Positions 16,431 through 23,095 of a stretch of DNA of 23,258 nt are shown here, one piece after another. The stretch is from Rhizophlyctis rosea (taxonomy: Eukaryota > Chytridiomycota > Chytridiomycetes > Rhizophlyctidales > Rhizophlyctidaceae). Both the position numbers and the translations under genes were made by a program. How positions within the stretch are numbered: the first letter of the stretch is position 1; every line of letters starts with the position of its first letter. The notes under the pieces are model-generated. The model did not search any database. It worked only from the letters and a program-made list of their open reading frames with translations, and had not been told where the DNA came from. The stretch covers positions 1 through 23,258 of the forward strand of contig JADGJC010000484.1 of the NCBI GenBank assembly GCA_027596075.1, written 5' to 3'.

Positions 16431-16763
16431 TTAAAAACCGTCTTCGGGTGTGCGATGCCAGTTGAACAGTTGTACAAGTTCATTGTCGGTGGCATGCTTG
16501 TACACAAGGCACAATTGCTTGAGATAGTTAGACAACGAGCCATCAGCATACTCTGTCCCATCCGGCTTGCGCATCTCTCGCAAGGCCGGAAGGAATTTGT
16601 CTGGTCTAAACATGTGCTTCGTAAGTCCAGTGTCTATGACACGCTGCATTTCACTCCAGCGCTTGTCCCTTTGTGCCGGGTTGTTTTCAAAGGCACGGGC
16701 GTGAATGGTCTTGAGGAGGTTGTCCATTTCGTTAGTAGTGGGGGGATGCTGAGTATCCGTCAT
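16431..16763 (-). CDS. Tyrosine recombinase, N-terminal core-binding part
   Basis: This 110-residue frame from ATG 16763 is helical and basic, with a SAM-like pattern (RWSEMQRVID, FRPDKFLPALREMRK, SLSNYLKQLCLVYKHA). It matches the usual core-binding domain that precedes the catalytic domain in tyrosine recombinases. It ends at TAA 16431-16433 within GGT TTT TAA ATC ATG, and the catalytic frame continues in phase. Together they would span about 404 codons, a normal size. A weak TATTTAAA box lies at 16787-16794. The stop is most simply a nonsense mutation. Confidence 0.75.
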   Translation of the reverse strand: MTDTQHPPTTNEMDNLLKTIHARAFENNPAQRDKRWSEMQRVIDTGLTKHMFRPDKFLPALREMRKPDGTEYADGSLSNYLKQLCLVYKHATDNELVQLFNWHRTPEDGF

Positions 16764-16903
16764 GATTGATTGAGGGGGTGTATGTCTTTAAATAAGAAAA
16801 TTGATCCATCGATCAAACGAGCTTTCAATCGGTTAAAAATGAGTGTATTGATGAAATACCGATGTACGATACAAATGATATGGTTTACACAGAAACAATG
16901 ACC

Positions 16904-18418
16904 TCACAAAAACCTGGCGCCTTCGGCATGTAACCGGATACCCATAAAACCCTGATAAGGATTTCCTTCACGGTGGCCAGTAATGCGCACATTGTCTACA
17001 TACTTAACCCCTTGCAACGTGCAAAGATACGCTCTCATGTCTTTTCTAACTACTGCATACCTTTTCCAGTCCTCCCCCGTAAGTCTAGTTTTCTTCCATT
17101 TCTGGAGAGCGTCCCACAAGTCTGCTTCATGAGAACGATACTCTTCACCTTTCTCAAGACACTCAAGCTCGAAAAGTTTGTAACCGTTACAGCGATCTTC
17201 AAAGGCTTCGGTGCTGGCTTCAACCGCAGGTGGGCGTGGGATGGGTGGCATAACCTCGGCGCTGCCCTTGTGTTTTGCGTACCGGTCGAGGAGAATAGCC
17301 ATATACTGGCCTCGCAGAGTGTTGATGAAAGTATCAGACTTGAATTTTTCGTCCAGCTCGTACACGTGCTGCTTCCCCTTATACTCGAGGCTATCAGGGT
17401 TTTCAACGAAGGTCGACGGCATATCGATGACTGTTATTCGCCGCCAGGTGCCGAAGTCCTGTTCCACCAGAATGGGGTAGTGATTCAAGGAGACATTCAC
17501 AAGCGCAGTGATCTTCCCTTCCTCCTCATGACCATATTTCATAGAGTCGCGGAACTTATCCGATGTCCACTTCTTCAGCTCCCCCATCAGCCATCTGTCA
17601 CCCAGATTAGCCTCCTGCATATCCACGAGTCGACACTTCTTCGCGAGGAACCTCGTTTCGTTGTTGTTCTTCTTCGGCGTCATAAACTGATCGGTCTCAG
17701 CTGACATTCCCAGCATTCCGAATGTCGCCCTGTTCAGCCCTGCGATTCTCGATTTCCCATTCGCACCGTCGCCGTAATAGATGAACACGGTTTCGGGAGC
17801 AAACTTGGGGTCGAAGGCAGCCGCCGTCTGGGTTAAGACGTAGTCTCGGACTAAAGGGTCTGGAAACACCCGGTCAAAGAAGCTGCTGAGAATTTTGAAC
17901 GCTGCGGAATTGATGTCCAACATTTCGTAGTTGAACGGAAGGTACTCTGAAAGGTAGTCGGATCGCTCGCCGGCACGCAGCACCATAGTATTCCTGTCGA
18001 GCACTCCATTCTGCAAACCGAGGAAACTACGGCTCATATCGAGCTTCTCCCAGAACCCGTTAAATTCTTGCTCGATTTTTGCCGGATCTTCCTGCTTAAC
18101 GATCTCGGCAGCCGCAGTAGCGATTTCCTTTCTCGCTCCAACGAGCAACTTGAGGAACCTTTTGATGTTCAGGACATTTTCATACTTCTTCCTAATGTCC
18201 TCTCGAATGTCTTCAGCGACCCAACTCTGGAAAGGGTTTATCTCGTTTCCTACCCAGAAATGTCCACGGAAAGTCCACCAGATCGTAGCGCGAGCTGATT
18301 TGACCAGCTTCGTCTGACAGTAAAATGTGCCCTTGTAATATTCTACCATCCACTTGCCGACATCGTACCAGGCTATTTCTTCTTTTTTCGAGGAGTTCAA
18401 TGCAGCTATTCTCTCCAC
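16904..18418 (-). CDS. D5-like SF3 helicase
   Basis: This AAA+ superfamily 3 replicative helicase has a D5_N-type domain (about 120-205), Walker A GDGANGKSR (216-224), Walker B RLVDMQEAN (263-271), motif C ALVNVSLNHYP with N312, and the arginine-finger segment TWRRITVIDMP (324-334). A C-terminal winged-helix-like region follows. No primase domain is visible upstream. The listed start at 18418 is GTG. The frame is open back to about 18474 and continues the proline-rich theme (TPAPEPTL), so the true N-terminus is in the upstream frame (18406-18936), joined by a frameshift near 18473. All catalytic motifs are intact. Confidence 0.9.
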   Translation of the reverse strand: MERIAALNSSKKEEIAWYDVGKWMVEYYKGTFYCQTKLVKSARATIWWTFRGHFWVGNEINPFQSWVAEDIREDIRKKYENVLNIKRFLKLLVGARKEIATAAAEIVKQEDPAKIEQEFNGFWEKLDMSRSFLGLQNGVLDRNTMVLRAGERSDYLSEYLPFNYEMLDINSAAFKILSSFFDRVFPDPLVRDYVLTQTAAAFDPKFAPETVFIYYGDGANGKSRIAGLNRATFGMLGMSAETDQFMTPKKNNNETRFLAKKCRLVDMQEANLGDRWLMGELKKWTSDKFRDSMKYGHEEEGKITALVNVSLNHYPILVEQDFGTWRRITVIDMPSTFVENPDSLEYKGKQHVYELDEKFKSDTFINTLRGQYMAILLDRYAKHKGSAEVMPPIPRPPAVEASTEAFEDRCNGYKLFELECLEKGEEYRSHEADLWDALQKWKKTRLTGEDWKRYAVVRKDMRAYLCTLQGVKYVDNVRITGHREGNPYQGFMGIRLHAEGARFL

Positions 18419-18936
18419 AAGTTCCTCCCATGCAAGACTAGGGAGAGTAAGTGTAGGTTCAGGGGCAGGCGTCTCTCATCATCATCAGATTTCATCTTAT
18501 CAATGATAGGTTGGGGGGCAGACCTTTCACCGGTATCAGATTTCATCTCATCAGTGATAAGTTGGGGCGCAGGCGTCGGGGCAGAACCGGGGGTGGGATT
18601 GATAGATTCGGTCGCAGGAGCCGGGGGCGTAGGATCAACGTGACCATCGTTATCAGATTTCATCTCATCAGTGATATGTTGGGGCGCAGGCGTCGGGGCA
18701 GAACCGGGGCTGGGGTTGATAGGTTCGGTCGCAGCAGCCGGGGGCGTAGGATCAACGTGACCGGAGAGCATGAAAAAATCAAAATCCTGGTCAGATTGTG
18801 AAAGTTGTGGAGGCTGGGTTTTCTTCTTCTGCCGGTCATGTTTGATCGGCGAACCTGGACGCTTCCTCCCGGCAGAAGGTTCGACGGCACGATGATCGGA
18901 GGCCAAGGCAGAGCTTTTGCGGCTGGAAGAAGACAT
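18406..18936 (-). CDS. Proline-rich N-terminus of the D5-like helicase, frameshifted
   Basis: From ATG 18936 the frame encodes a basic start (GRKRPGSP, HDRQKKK) and then two tandem 39-residue repeats containing GHVDPTPPA, PGSAPTPAPQ and ITDEMKSD, then a partial third. Near 18473 the sequence GATGAGAGACGCC leaves this frame. In the adjacent frame the TPAPEP pattern resumes and runs into the helicase without interruption. A two-base gain in the GAGAGA run, or an equivalent slip, explains it. The last 20 residues of this frame (after DDDE) are therefore probably not original. The repeats look like a disordered linker. A TATA box lies at 18983-18990. Programmed frameshifting is a less likely alternative. 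Confidence 0.7.
   Translation of the reverse strand: MSSSSRKSSALASDHRAVEPSAGRKRPGSPIKHDRQKKKTQPPQLSQSDQDFDFFMLSGHVDPTPPAAATEPINPSPGSAPTPAPQHITDEMKSDNDGHVDPTPPAPATESINPTPGSAPTPAPQLITDEMKSDTGERSAPQPIIDKMKSDDDERRLPLNLHLLSLVLHGRNLWRE
18534..18762. repeat. Tandem 117-bp coding repeat
   Basis: Two near-identical 112-bp copies (18534-18645 and 18651-18762) lie 117 bp apart, which is 39 codons. Both start TATCAGATTTCATCTCATCA and end with GATCAACGTGACC. They encode the Pro-rich repeats in the helicase N-terminus. The in-frame period shows duplication within a translated gene, and the few differences indicate a fairly recent event. Confidence 0.88.
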
Positions 18937-18982
18937 GTTGATTGTTGTGGTGAGGGCATCCCATCAAGCGGGGAGGAGATTA

Positions 18983-18990
18983 CATTTATA
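18983..18990 (-). promoter_or_regulatory. TATA box for D5-like helicase gene
   Basis: The minus strand reads TATAAATG here, 47 nt upstream of the ATG at 18936, spacing equal to that of the F-box and AlkB TATA boxes. Confidence 0.6.
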
Positions 18991-19187
18991 GAAAATTTTT
19001 GGGAGGGCTTCATCTAATTGATAAAACGAGCGTATGATCCATTTTTGGCTTCAACTGACACTGCCACCTTTCCGTCGATTGATCGATTATTCTGTGATTG
19101 TACTTCTGGAACGTTCCATGATAAAACTGGAACAGCCAACCGCTTCGAGTCAGCTACGAATTTCTTGGCATTGATTCATGAGAAAGC

Positions 19188-19444
19188 GGGCTACAGGCTC
19201 GTCCGGTGCTTTCACATCAATACGAGCTACATTTTTTAAATGGGAGCTTTTTCAAAGAGTGGGCTACAAATTCATGAGTAAACTTTGGCGGAAATCGGGC
19301 TACAGTAAATCAAACTGAAAGTCAGAAAATCAGGGCTACAAGGGCTACACAATGATGTAGCTACTGTAGCCCCATTTTTCAGCATCACCATCGACATCAT
19401 TGTAGCCCGATTTGTGAAAGAGCTGGCATGAAGGGCTGTAGCCC
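19188..19444. repeat. 36-bp-phased GGGCTACA dyad array, candidate replication origin
   Basis: This lies in the only long non-coding gap inside the element (19021-19483). GGGCTACA occurs at 19188, 19261, 19297, 19333 and 19342, with a one-mismatch GAGCTACA at 19224. Its reverse complement TGTAGCCC occurs at 19365, 19401 and 19437. Spacings are 36, 37, 36, 36 on the left and 36, 36 on the right. The three paired copies are exactly symmetric about 19352.5 (19261/19444, 19297/19408, 19333/19372). The extra copy at 19342 has a mirrored partial match (TGTAGCTA, 19356-19363). Between motifs a weaker word like CTTTCACAAATC recurs. Iterons with dyad symmetry beside a helicase gene suggest an origin or a regulator-binding site. 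I see no gene here. Confidence 0.85.
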
Positions 19445-19483
19445 ACGTTTAAATGATTTTTTAAAACTTTAACGCAATACTAG

Positions 19484-19720
19484 ATGTCCGATCAACCTAA
19501 GAAACAAACATATCCATTCAAGACTTGCAAGGAGCGCCCTCGTAATACCGGCTGCAACCGCATGATACCTAACGGCAGGCGTGGGCGCTGGAAGTGTGAC
19601 TAGTGTTTTCAGAAGTGGCAGGCCGAGAATGTACAGAAGGTTGACATTCTCGCTCCAGACACCGAAGACGAGGGGATTCCAGAGGTGAAAGGGAGGGGAG
19701 GTTCTAAAAGTGGCATATAA
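19484..19720 (+). pseudogene. Small zinc-ribbon-like gene interrupted by TAG
   Basis: From ATG 19484 the frame has 39 codons, TAG at 19601-19603, then 38 further in-phase codons to TAA at 19718-19720. It has two cysteine pairs placed like a zinc ribbon: C15 and C24 (TCKERPRNTGCNR), then C38 and C41 flanking the stop (KCD-stop-CF), so the TAG falls inside the second CxxC knuckle. The C-terminus is Glu- then Gly/Lys-rich. Conservation of this layout across the stop argues for one gene, broken or read through. The last 50 bp lie within the right inverted repeat. It faces the dyad array, so a DNA-binding role at that array is possible but not shown. Confidence 0.5.
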
Positions 19721-19995
19721 CTGGCATAAAGCGGGCTATAACTAGCATAAAACGGGCATGTTTCATTCCCCCATTCCCCTCCCCATTTTGAAAAATGGAA
19801 TCGCAGTAGGCAAAATGAAAATTCCAGAAAATCTGAAATTGGAAATTGAAAAAGCCGATATGGAGCCCCGACTTTTCAAAATGGGGAGGGGATTGGGGGA
19901 ATGCCTTGAGACATACACAGAAACAAGAGAAAGGGAGCGATACCTACATCAATCACCAGTGTGACCAGAGAAAAGTGATGGAGAATTTTGCATCC
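19671..19995. repeat. Right arm of long inverted repeat
   Basis: This is the reverse-complement partner of 705-1018, described there. Tandem CTATAACTAGCATAAAA-like words are at 19715-19755, including GGGCTATA at 19733, close to the GGGCTACA iteron. The arm ends just before the TV-Pol TATA box, so the repeat may supply upstream control sequence to that gene. The reading frame across it (19758-19964) is an artefact of the repeat. Confidence 0.82.
19764..19903. repeat. 140-bp stem-loop nested in right inverted repeat
   Basis: The arms 19764-19788 and 19879-19903 are 25-bp reverse complements with one mismatch and a 90-nt loop, the same geometry as 787-926. Confidence 0.8.
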
Positions 19996-20026
19996 TCCCT
20001 TTTAAGATAAGATACGTCTCAAAGGT

Positions 20027-20034
20027 TATAAGTA
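20027..20034 (+). promoter_or_regulatory. TATA box for TV-Pol gene
   Basis: The sequence is TATAAGTA. It is only 13 nt from the ATG at 20047, so transcription would be expected to begin at or past that ATG. The in-frame ATG at 20083 (ACAATGG context) is then the more likely start of translation. Confidence 0.5.
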
Positions 20035-20046
20035 TATCTCAGCGTT

Positions 20047-21231
20047 ATGACAAACACAATCTCTAGACCCATTGCCGTCACAATGGAAAAGAAAATCGCG
20101 AGAGTATCACGCACCACCATCACCCATCACAAGAAACGCAAGTCCGCCCCCACCAAGCACGTGGAGAACGGAGTTGAATGTGAAGTCGAGGATGTAGTCA
20201 CCGAGCCAGACACAGAAATCACAAAGCCTATTCGTAAAAAGCAAAAAAAAATAGAAATCGAAGCGCGTGCCGGATCCGATGATGAGGATGATGATCTTGC
20301 CCTTCACTTAGATGTTGAGGAGGACTTTATCACTAAAACAGAGAAAGTCCACATGGGGCGTTTGAAGCAATTGGTCAAGATGAAGAAACTGTACGTCCCG
20401 CGGAAGAAAGGCGATAGAAAGGATGACACAGACCACCTCCGGAACCTCAAAGCGTACGCCAGGAATGTCAACGAGGACGGTAGCCTCCCTGTCACCTACC
20501 AGTTTAAGAATGACGGGCAGTTTGGAAGGCTGTATGCGAAAGGCATGGCGGCACCTTACTTTCCATCGGCACTACGGGACTTCTTGTTCCCGAACTACAA
20601 GGATGTGGATATGAAGGCCGCTGTCTTCACCATATACCGCTTTTTCAGCGAGCGATACGACATTCCGAGCCCTGAACTTTTGAAATACATACAGGAGCGG
20701 GAGACCATTTTGAAGAAGAAGAAACTGACCAAGGAGAAGATCAACGCCCTCATGAACATGCCTGTCTGCCAGTCACAAGACAAGTTCATTTTCAGTCTGC
20801 ACGACTGGATCCACAAGACTTTGCTTCCCCGTCTGAAGGACGATTCAGAGTACAAAGACCTGTGGACAGCCATTGCAAAGTCGGACAAGAAAAGCAAAGA
20901 GGTGTCCTTTCTGTGTCATTGTTACCAGACCGTGGAGAGGCGTATCCTTATACACATGTCTGAGTTCTTTGAAAACTTAGGGTGGAATGTGGGCGCCTTG
21001 ATTTACGACGGTCTCCTTCTGGAAAACCAATGTGACAAGAGTTTAGATGATGTGCTCTTGCGTGATTGCGAACGATCCATCCACGAGGCTCTGGGCATCC
21101 GCGTTACCCTTGTTGATAAACCCCGTGATGTGGATCCTACCTTCTTGGAAAAGAACAACCTCAATCTGGAAGATGATTACGACCAAGATGATGAGGAAAA
21201 AGAGGACATCCATCCGGTGCTGAGAAAGTAA
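20047..21231 (+). CDS. TV-Pol-like family A-related DNA polymerase
   Basis: The protein has 394 residues (382 from the likelier ATG at 20083). A charged N-terminal region (1-100) with basic and acidic clusters precedes the polymerase-like domain. Motif A is FPNYKDVDMKAA with D188; a motif-B-like helix is LTKEKINALMN (about 227-237); motif C is GALIYDGLLLE with D321, where family A enzymes have HD. A conserved helix, CYQTVERRILIHM (292-304), sits before motif C. This order fits TV-Pol, the polymerase of transpovirons, virophages and Tlr elements, usually fused to an SF3 helicase. Here the SF3 helicase follows in the same frame after one TAA and eight codons. The assignment is from motif order, not a search. 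Confidence 0.68.
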   Translation: MTNTISRPIAVTMEKKIARVSRTTITHHKKRKSAPTKHVENGVECEVEDVVTEPDTEITKPIRKKQKKIEIEARAGSDDEDDDLALHLDVEEDFITKTEKVHMGRLKQLVKMKKLYVPRKKGDRKDDTDHLRNLKAYARNVNEDGSLPVTYQFKNDGQFGRLYAKGMAAPYFPSALRDFLFPNYKDVDMKAAVFTIYRFFSERYDIPSPELLKYIQERETILKKKKLTKEKINALMNMPVCQSQDKFIFSLHDWIHKTLLPRLKDDSEYKDLWTAIAKSDKKSKEVSFLCHCYQTVERRILIHMSEFFENLGWNVGALIYDGLLLENQCDKSLDDVLLRDCERSIHEALGIRVTLVDKPRDVDPTFLEKNNLNLEDDYDQDDEEKEDIHPVLRK

Positions 21232-21255
21232 TTCCAAAATCCCACAAACTTATCC

Positions 21256-22611
21256 ATGGCAGGGGCGCTCACGTTTGTATGTGAAGGGAAAGTCCTGTAC
21301 GATGGTGAAAGGTTTTGGATGTTCAACCAGCGCTGGAAGGATGTCAGCAAGGTGCCAATACACAAATTCATGAAGGACAATTTGAACCCTCTATGGATCA
21401 AACGCATTGAGGAGCAGGAAGGCAAAAAGGACGGTGTTTCACCGTCAAGATCCGCTGGTCTGCTGATGCTAGAATCTGATCATGGTATCGATGCCATTGT
21501 GAATTGTTTCCGATCTGAAGTCTACGATCCGACATTCCACCAAAGACGAGATAGCGATCCGAACCTTTTGGGATGCGACAATGGTTATGTGGACATCAGA
21601 GACGGTTCCTTCCATCCACACTGCAAAGACGTCCTGATCACTCGGTCGGTAGGATACTTCTACTTCGAATCCGAAAATGACTACGATCCGGCTATCATGA
21701 AAGAGGTGGAGGCCTTTGTCAATCAAGTGATGCCCTTATCAGATGAATTACGGTTTTTCCAGCAATATAGCGGATATTGTCTTCGAGGGGATCACCCAGA
21801 AAAGATTGTTGTCATATTCAAAGACAAGAGTGGTGGATGGAATAGCAAAAGCAAGACCACGGAACTGTTGAAAAGAACGATGGGAGAATATGCCACCGGT
21901 GGTAAGAACCAACACATTTACAAGAGCAGCCGGCAACCAGGTCAAAACAAACACAATGCCAGCATCTTTGCATACGAAGGATTTCGCTTGGTGATCTTTG
22001 AAGAATTGGATGACAAGAACGAGGTAGACACTAAAAAAGGCAAGCATGAGCACGGTGGAAACGCGGTCAACAAGGGACGCCAACCTGGCTCAAAGCATCA
22101 AGAAGATGTGCCCTGCATATCAAAGTGGATCATGGTGTTCAATGACAAATGTGAGCCAAAATATGACACCGGTGATGAGGCCTTTGCGGCGCGCCTATGC
22201 GTCATACCTTTTCGGGCAAAGTTTTTCAAGGATGCGGCTGCCTATGAAGAGTACAAGGGTGATTACAAGCACATGGCAGATACGAACATTGATGACAAGT
22301 TTGCCAGATGGCGCCCTTATGTCCTGAAATGGATGATGGAAGGGCATCAAAGTTACGAGAGAGAAAAGTTCACCATCGTGCCCCAGGAATTTAAAAACTG
22401 GCTGGCAGATGTGGCAAAGGCTGTTGAGAACCTTGAGGATTGGATCGAAGATAACATCGAGAAAACTGATGACGATGATGACCGACTTACTCTGGTCGAA
22501 ATCAAAGCCAGACTGCCAAGCGAGGTCAAGAAGCGTTTCAAGACAAAGGAGCATCTCATTGGGCGCTTGAAGGAACATATGGAAGGGTTCAAAGCCGACA
22601 CGATCATCTAA
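21256..22611 (+). CDS. SF3 helicase with altered P-loop, TV-Pol partner
   Basis: This 451-residue second SF3 helicase has a D5_N-like region (about 70-185, with LLGCDNGYVDIRDG), a P-loop reading SGGWNSKSKT (192-201), Walker B FRLVIFEELDD (243-253), motif C KWIMVFNDKCEP (290-301) and an arginine-finger segment AARLCVIPF (311-319). The P-loop keeps the Lys and Ser but has Ser in place of the Gly before Lys (NSKS for NGKS). It is in phase with the TV-Pol frame, so the pair may be a split TV-Pol/helicase fusion. The ATG at 21256 has a good context (TCCATGG) and could start a separate protein. A charged insertion follows Walker B (KKGKHEHGGNAVNKG). Confidence 0.82.
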   Translation: MAGALTFVCEGKVLYDGERFWMFNQRWKDVSKVPIHKFMKDNLNPLWIKRIEEQEGKKDGVSPSRSAGLLMLESDHGIDAIVNCFRSEVYDPTFHQRRDSDPNLLGCDNGYVDIRDGSFHPHCKDVLITRSVGYFYFESENDYDPAIMKEVEAFVNQVMPLSDELRFFQQYSGYCLRGDHPEKIVVIFKDKSGGWNSKSKTTELLKRTMGEYATGGKNQHIYKSSRQPGQNKHNASIFAYEGFRLVIFEELDDKNEVDTKKGKHEHGGNAVNKGRQPGSKHQEDVPCISKWIMVFNDKCEPKYDTGDEAFAARLCVIPFRAKFFKDAAAYEEYKGDYKHMADTNIDDKFARWRPYVLKWMMEGHQSYEREKFTIVPQEFKNWLADVAKAVENLEDWIEDNIEKTDDDDDRLTLVEIKARLPSEVKKRFKTKEHLIGRLKEHMEGFKADTII

Positions 22612-22696
22612 GGTAAACGTGAGAAGAATGTGTGGAGAGGCTACCAGTTTAGAAACCCACAACTGATTTGATATCGATCGATTGAACCCCTTGTAG

Positions 22697-22702
22697 AATA
22701 AA
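22697..22702 (+). terminator. Candidate polyadenylation signal
   Basis: AATAAA lies 86 nt after the SF3 helicase stop and directly before the AlkB TATA box, so it could end the TV-Pol/SF3 transcript. Confidence 0.35.
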
Positions 22703-22705
22703 ACT

Positions 22706-22713
22706 TATAAATA
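22706..22713 (+). promoter_or_regulatory. TATA box for AlkB-like gene
   Basis: TATAAATA lies 42 nt before the ATG at 22755, the same arrangement as the helicase and F-box promoters. It suggests that the AlkB gene belongs to the virus. Confidence 0.6.
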
Positions 22714-22754
22714 CATGTGAAGCTGTCCTCTGAATCCCTTTAATCATTCCAATC

Positions 22755-23095
22755 ATGTTTGACAGCATCTATATTGAGAAGTTCATTTCGACGGACATGG
22801 CCGATAAGGCCTTCCTTGCCTTGCAGGACGAAGTCGTGTTCGTTCCTCGTCCGCAGCTCACTTTCTCTATTTACGGACATACAGTCCCGCTCCCTCGCGA
22901 CAGACTTTTTACGGGGACGTAGCAGCCGACGGCTCCTACCCTTTGTACTGCTACGGTGGCAAGGACTATCCGCCAGTTCAACCGTGGACACCGACTATGA
23001 GAGCGATGCGTGATCTCATCCATAAACAGACGGGTCACTACTGCAACCATGTGGTTGGCAACCGTTACATTACGGGGCGAGACCATATCAGCTTC
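22755..23095 (+). pseudogene. AlkB-like 2OG-Fe(II) dioxygenase, frameshifted and truncated
   Basis: From ATG 22755 a 55-codon frame ends at TAG 22920. Similarity to the AlkB family starts with FVPRPQLTFSIYGHTVPLPR and continues in the next frame with YGDVAADGSYPLYCYGG, PVQPWTP, a helix, and NRYITGRDHISF. That last segment is the NxYxxGxDxxxxH region just before the metal-binding HxD. The switch falls in a five-T run at 22906-22910, so loss of one T explains it. Similarity stops after F (about 23095): the catalytic HxD, the distal His and the RxxxxxR motif are absent. AlkB enzymes remove alkyl lesions from DNA or RNA. This copy cannot be active. Confidence 0.72.

Larger units (their letters stand above)
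705..23095. mobile_element. Endogenous polinton-like virus (PLV), partly decayed
   Basis: This span holds the morphogenesis genes of a PLV/Polinton-type virus (ATPase, penton-like protein, major capsid protein) together with rve integrase, tyrosine recombinase, two SF3 helicases and a TV-Pol-like polymerase. I set the left limit at the outer edge of a long inverted repeat (about 705). I set the right limit where AlkB similarity stops abruptly (about 23095). No target-site duplication is visible, so neither end is certain. If the inverted repeats at 705-1018 and 19671-19995 are the true termini, the element is about 19.3 kb and the TV-Pol/SF3/AlkB block is a separate or appended module. No protein-primed family B polymerase or adenovirus-type protease was found, unlike canonical Polintons. 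Confidence 0.8.

Noticed and set aside
19188..19444. CRISPR array
   Set aside because: The 36-bp spacing resembles a CRISPR repeat length, but only an 8-bp core is conserved, the copies invert at a dyad axis, and this is eukaryotic virus DNA without cas genes.
1505..22611. Reassignment of TAA/TAG as sense codons
   Set aside because: Only five in-phase TAA/TAG occur in about 18 kb of coding sequence, and many good genes end in TAA or TAG (ATPase, F-box, NLS protein, MCP, SF3 helicase). Reading past those ends gives no sensible protein.
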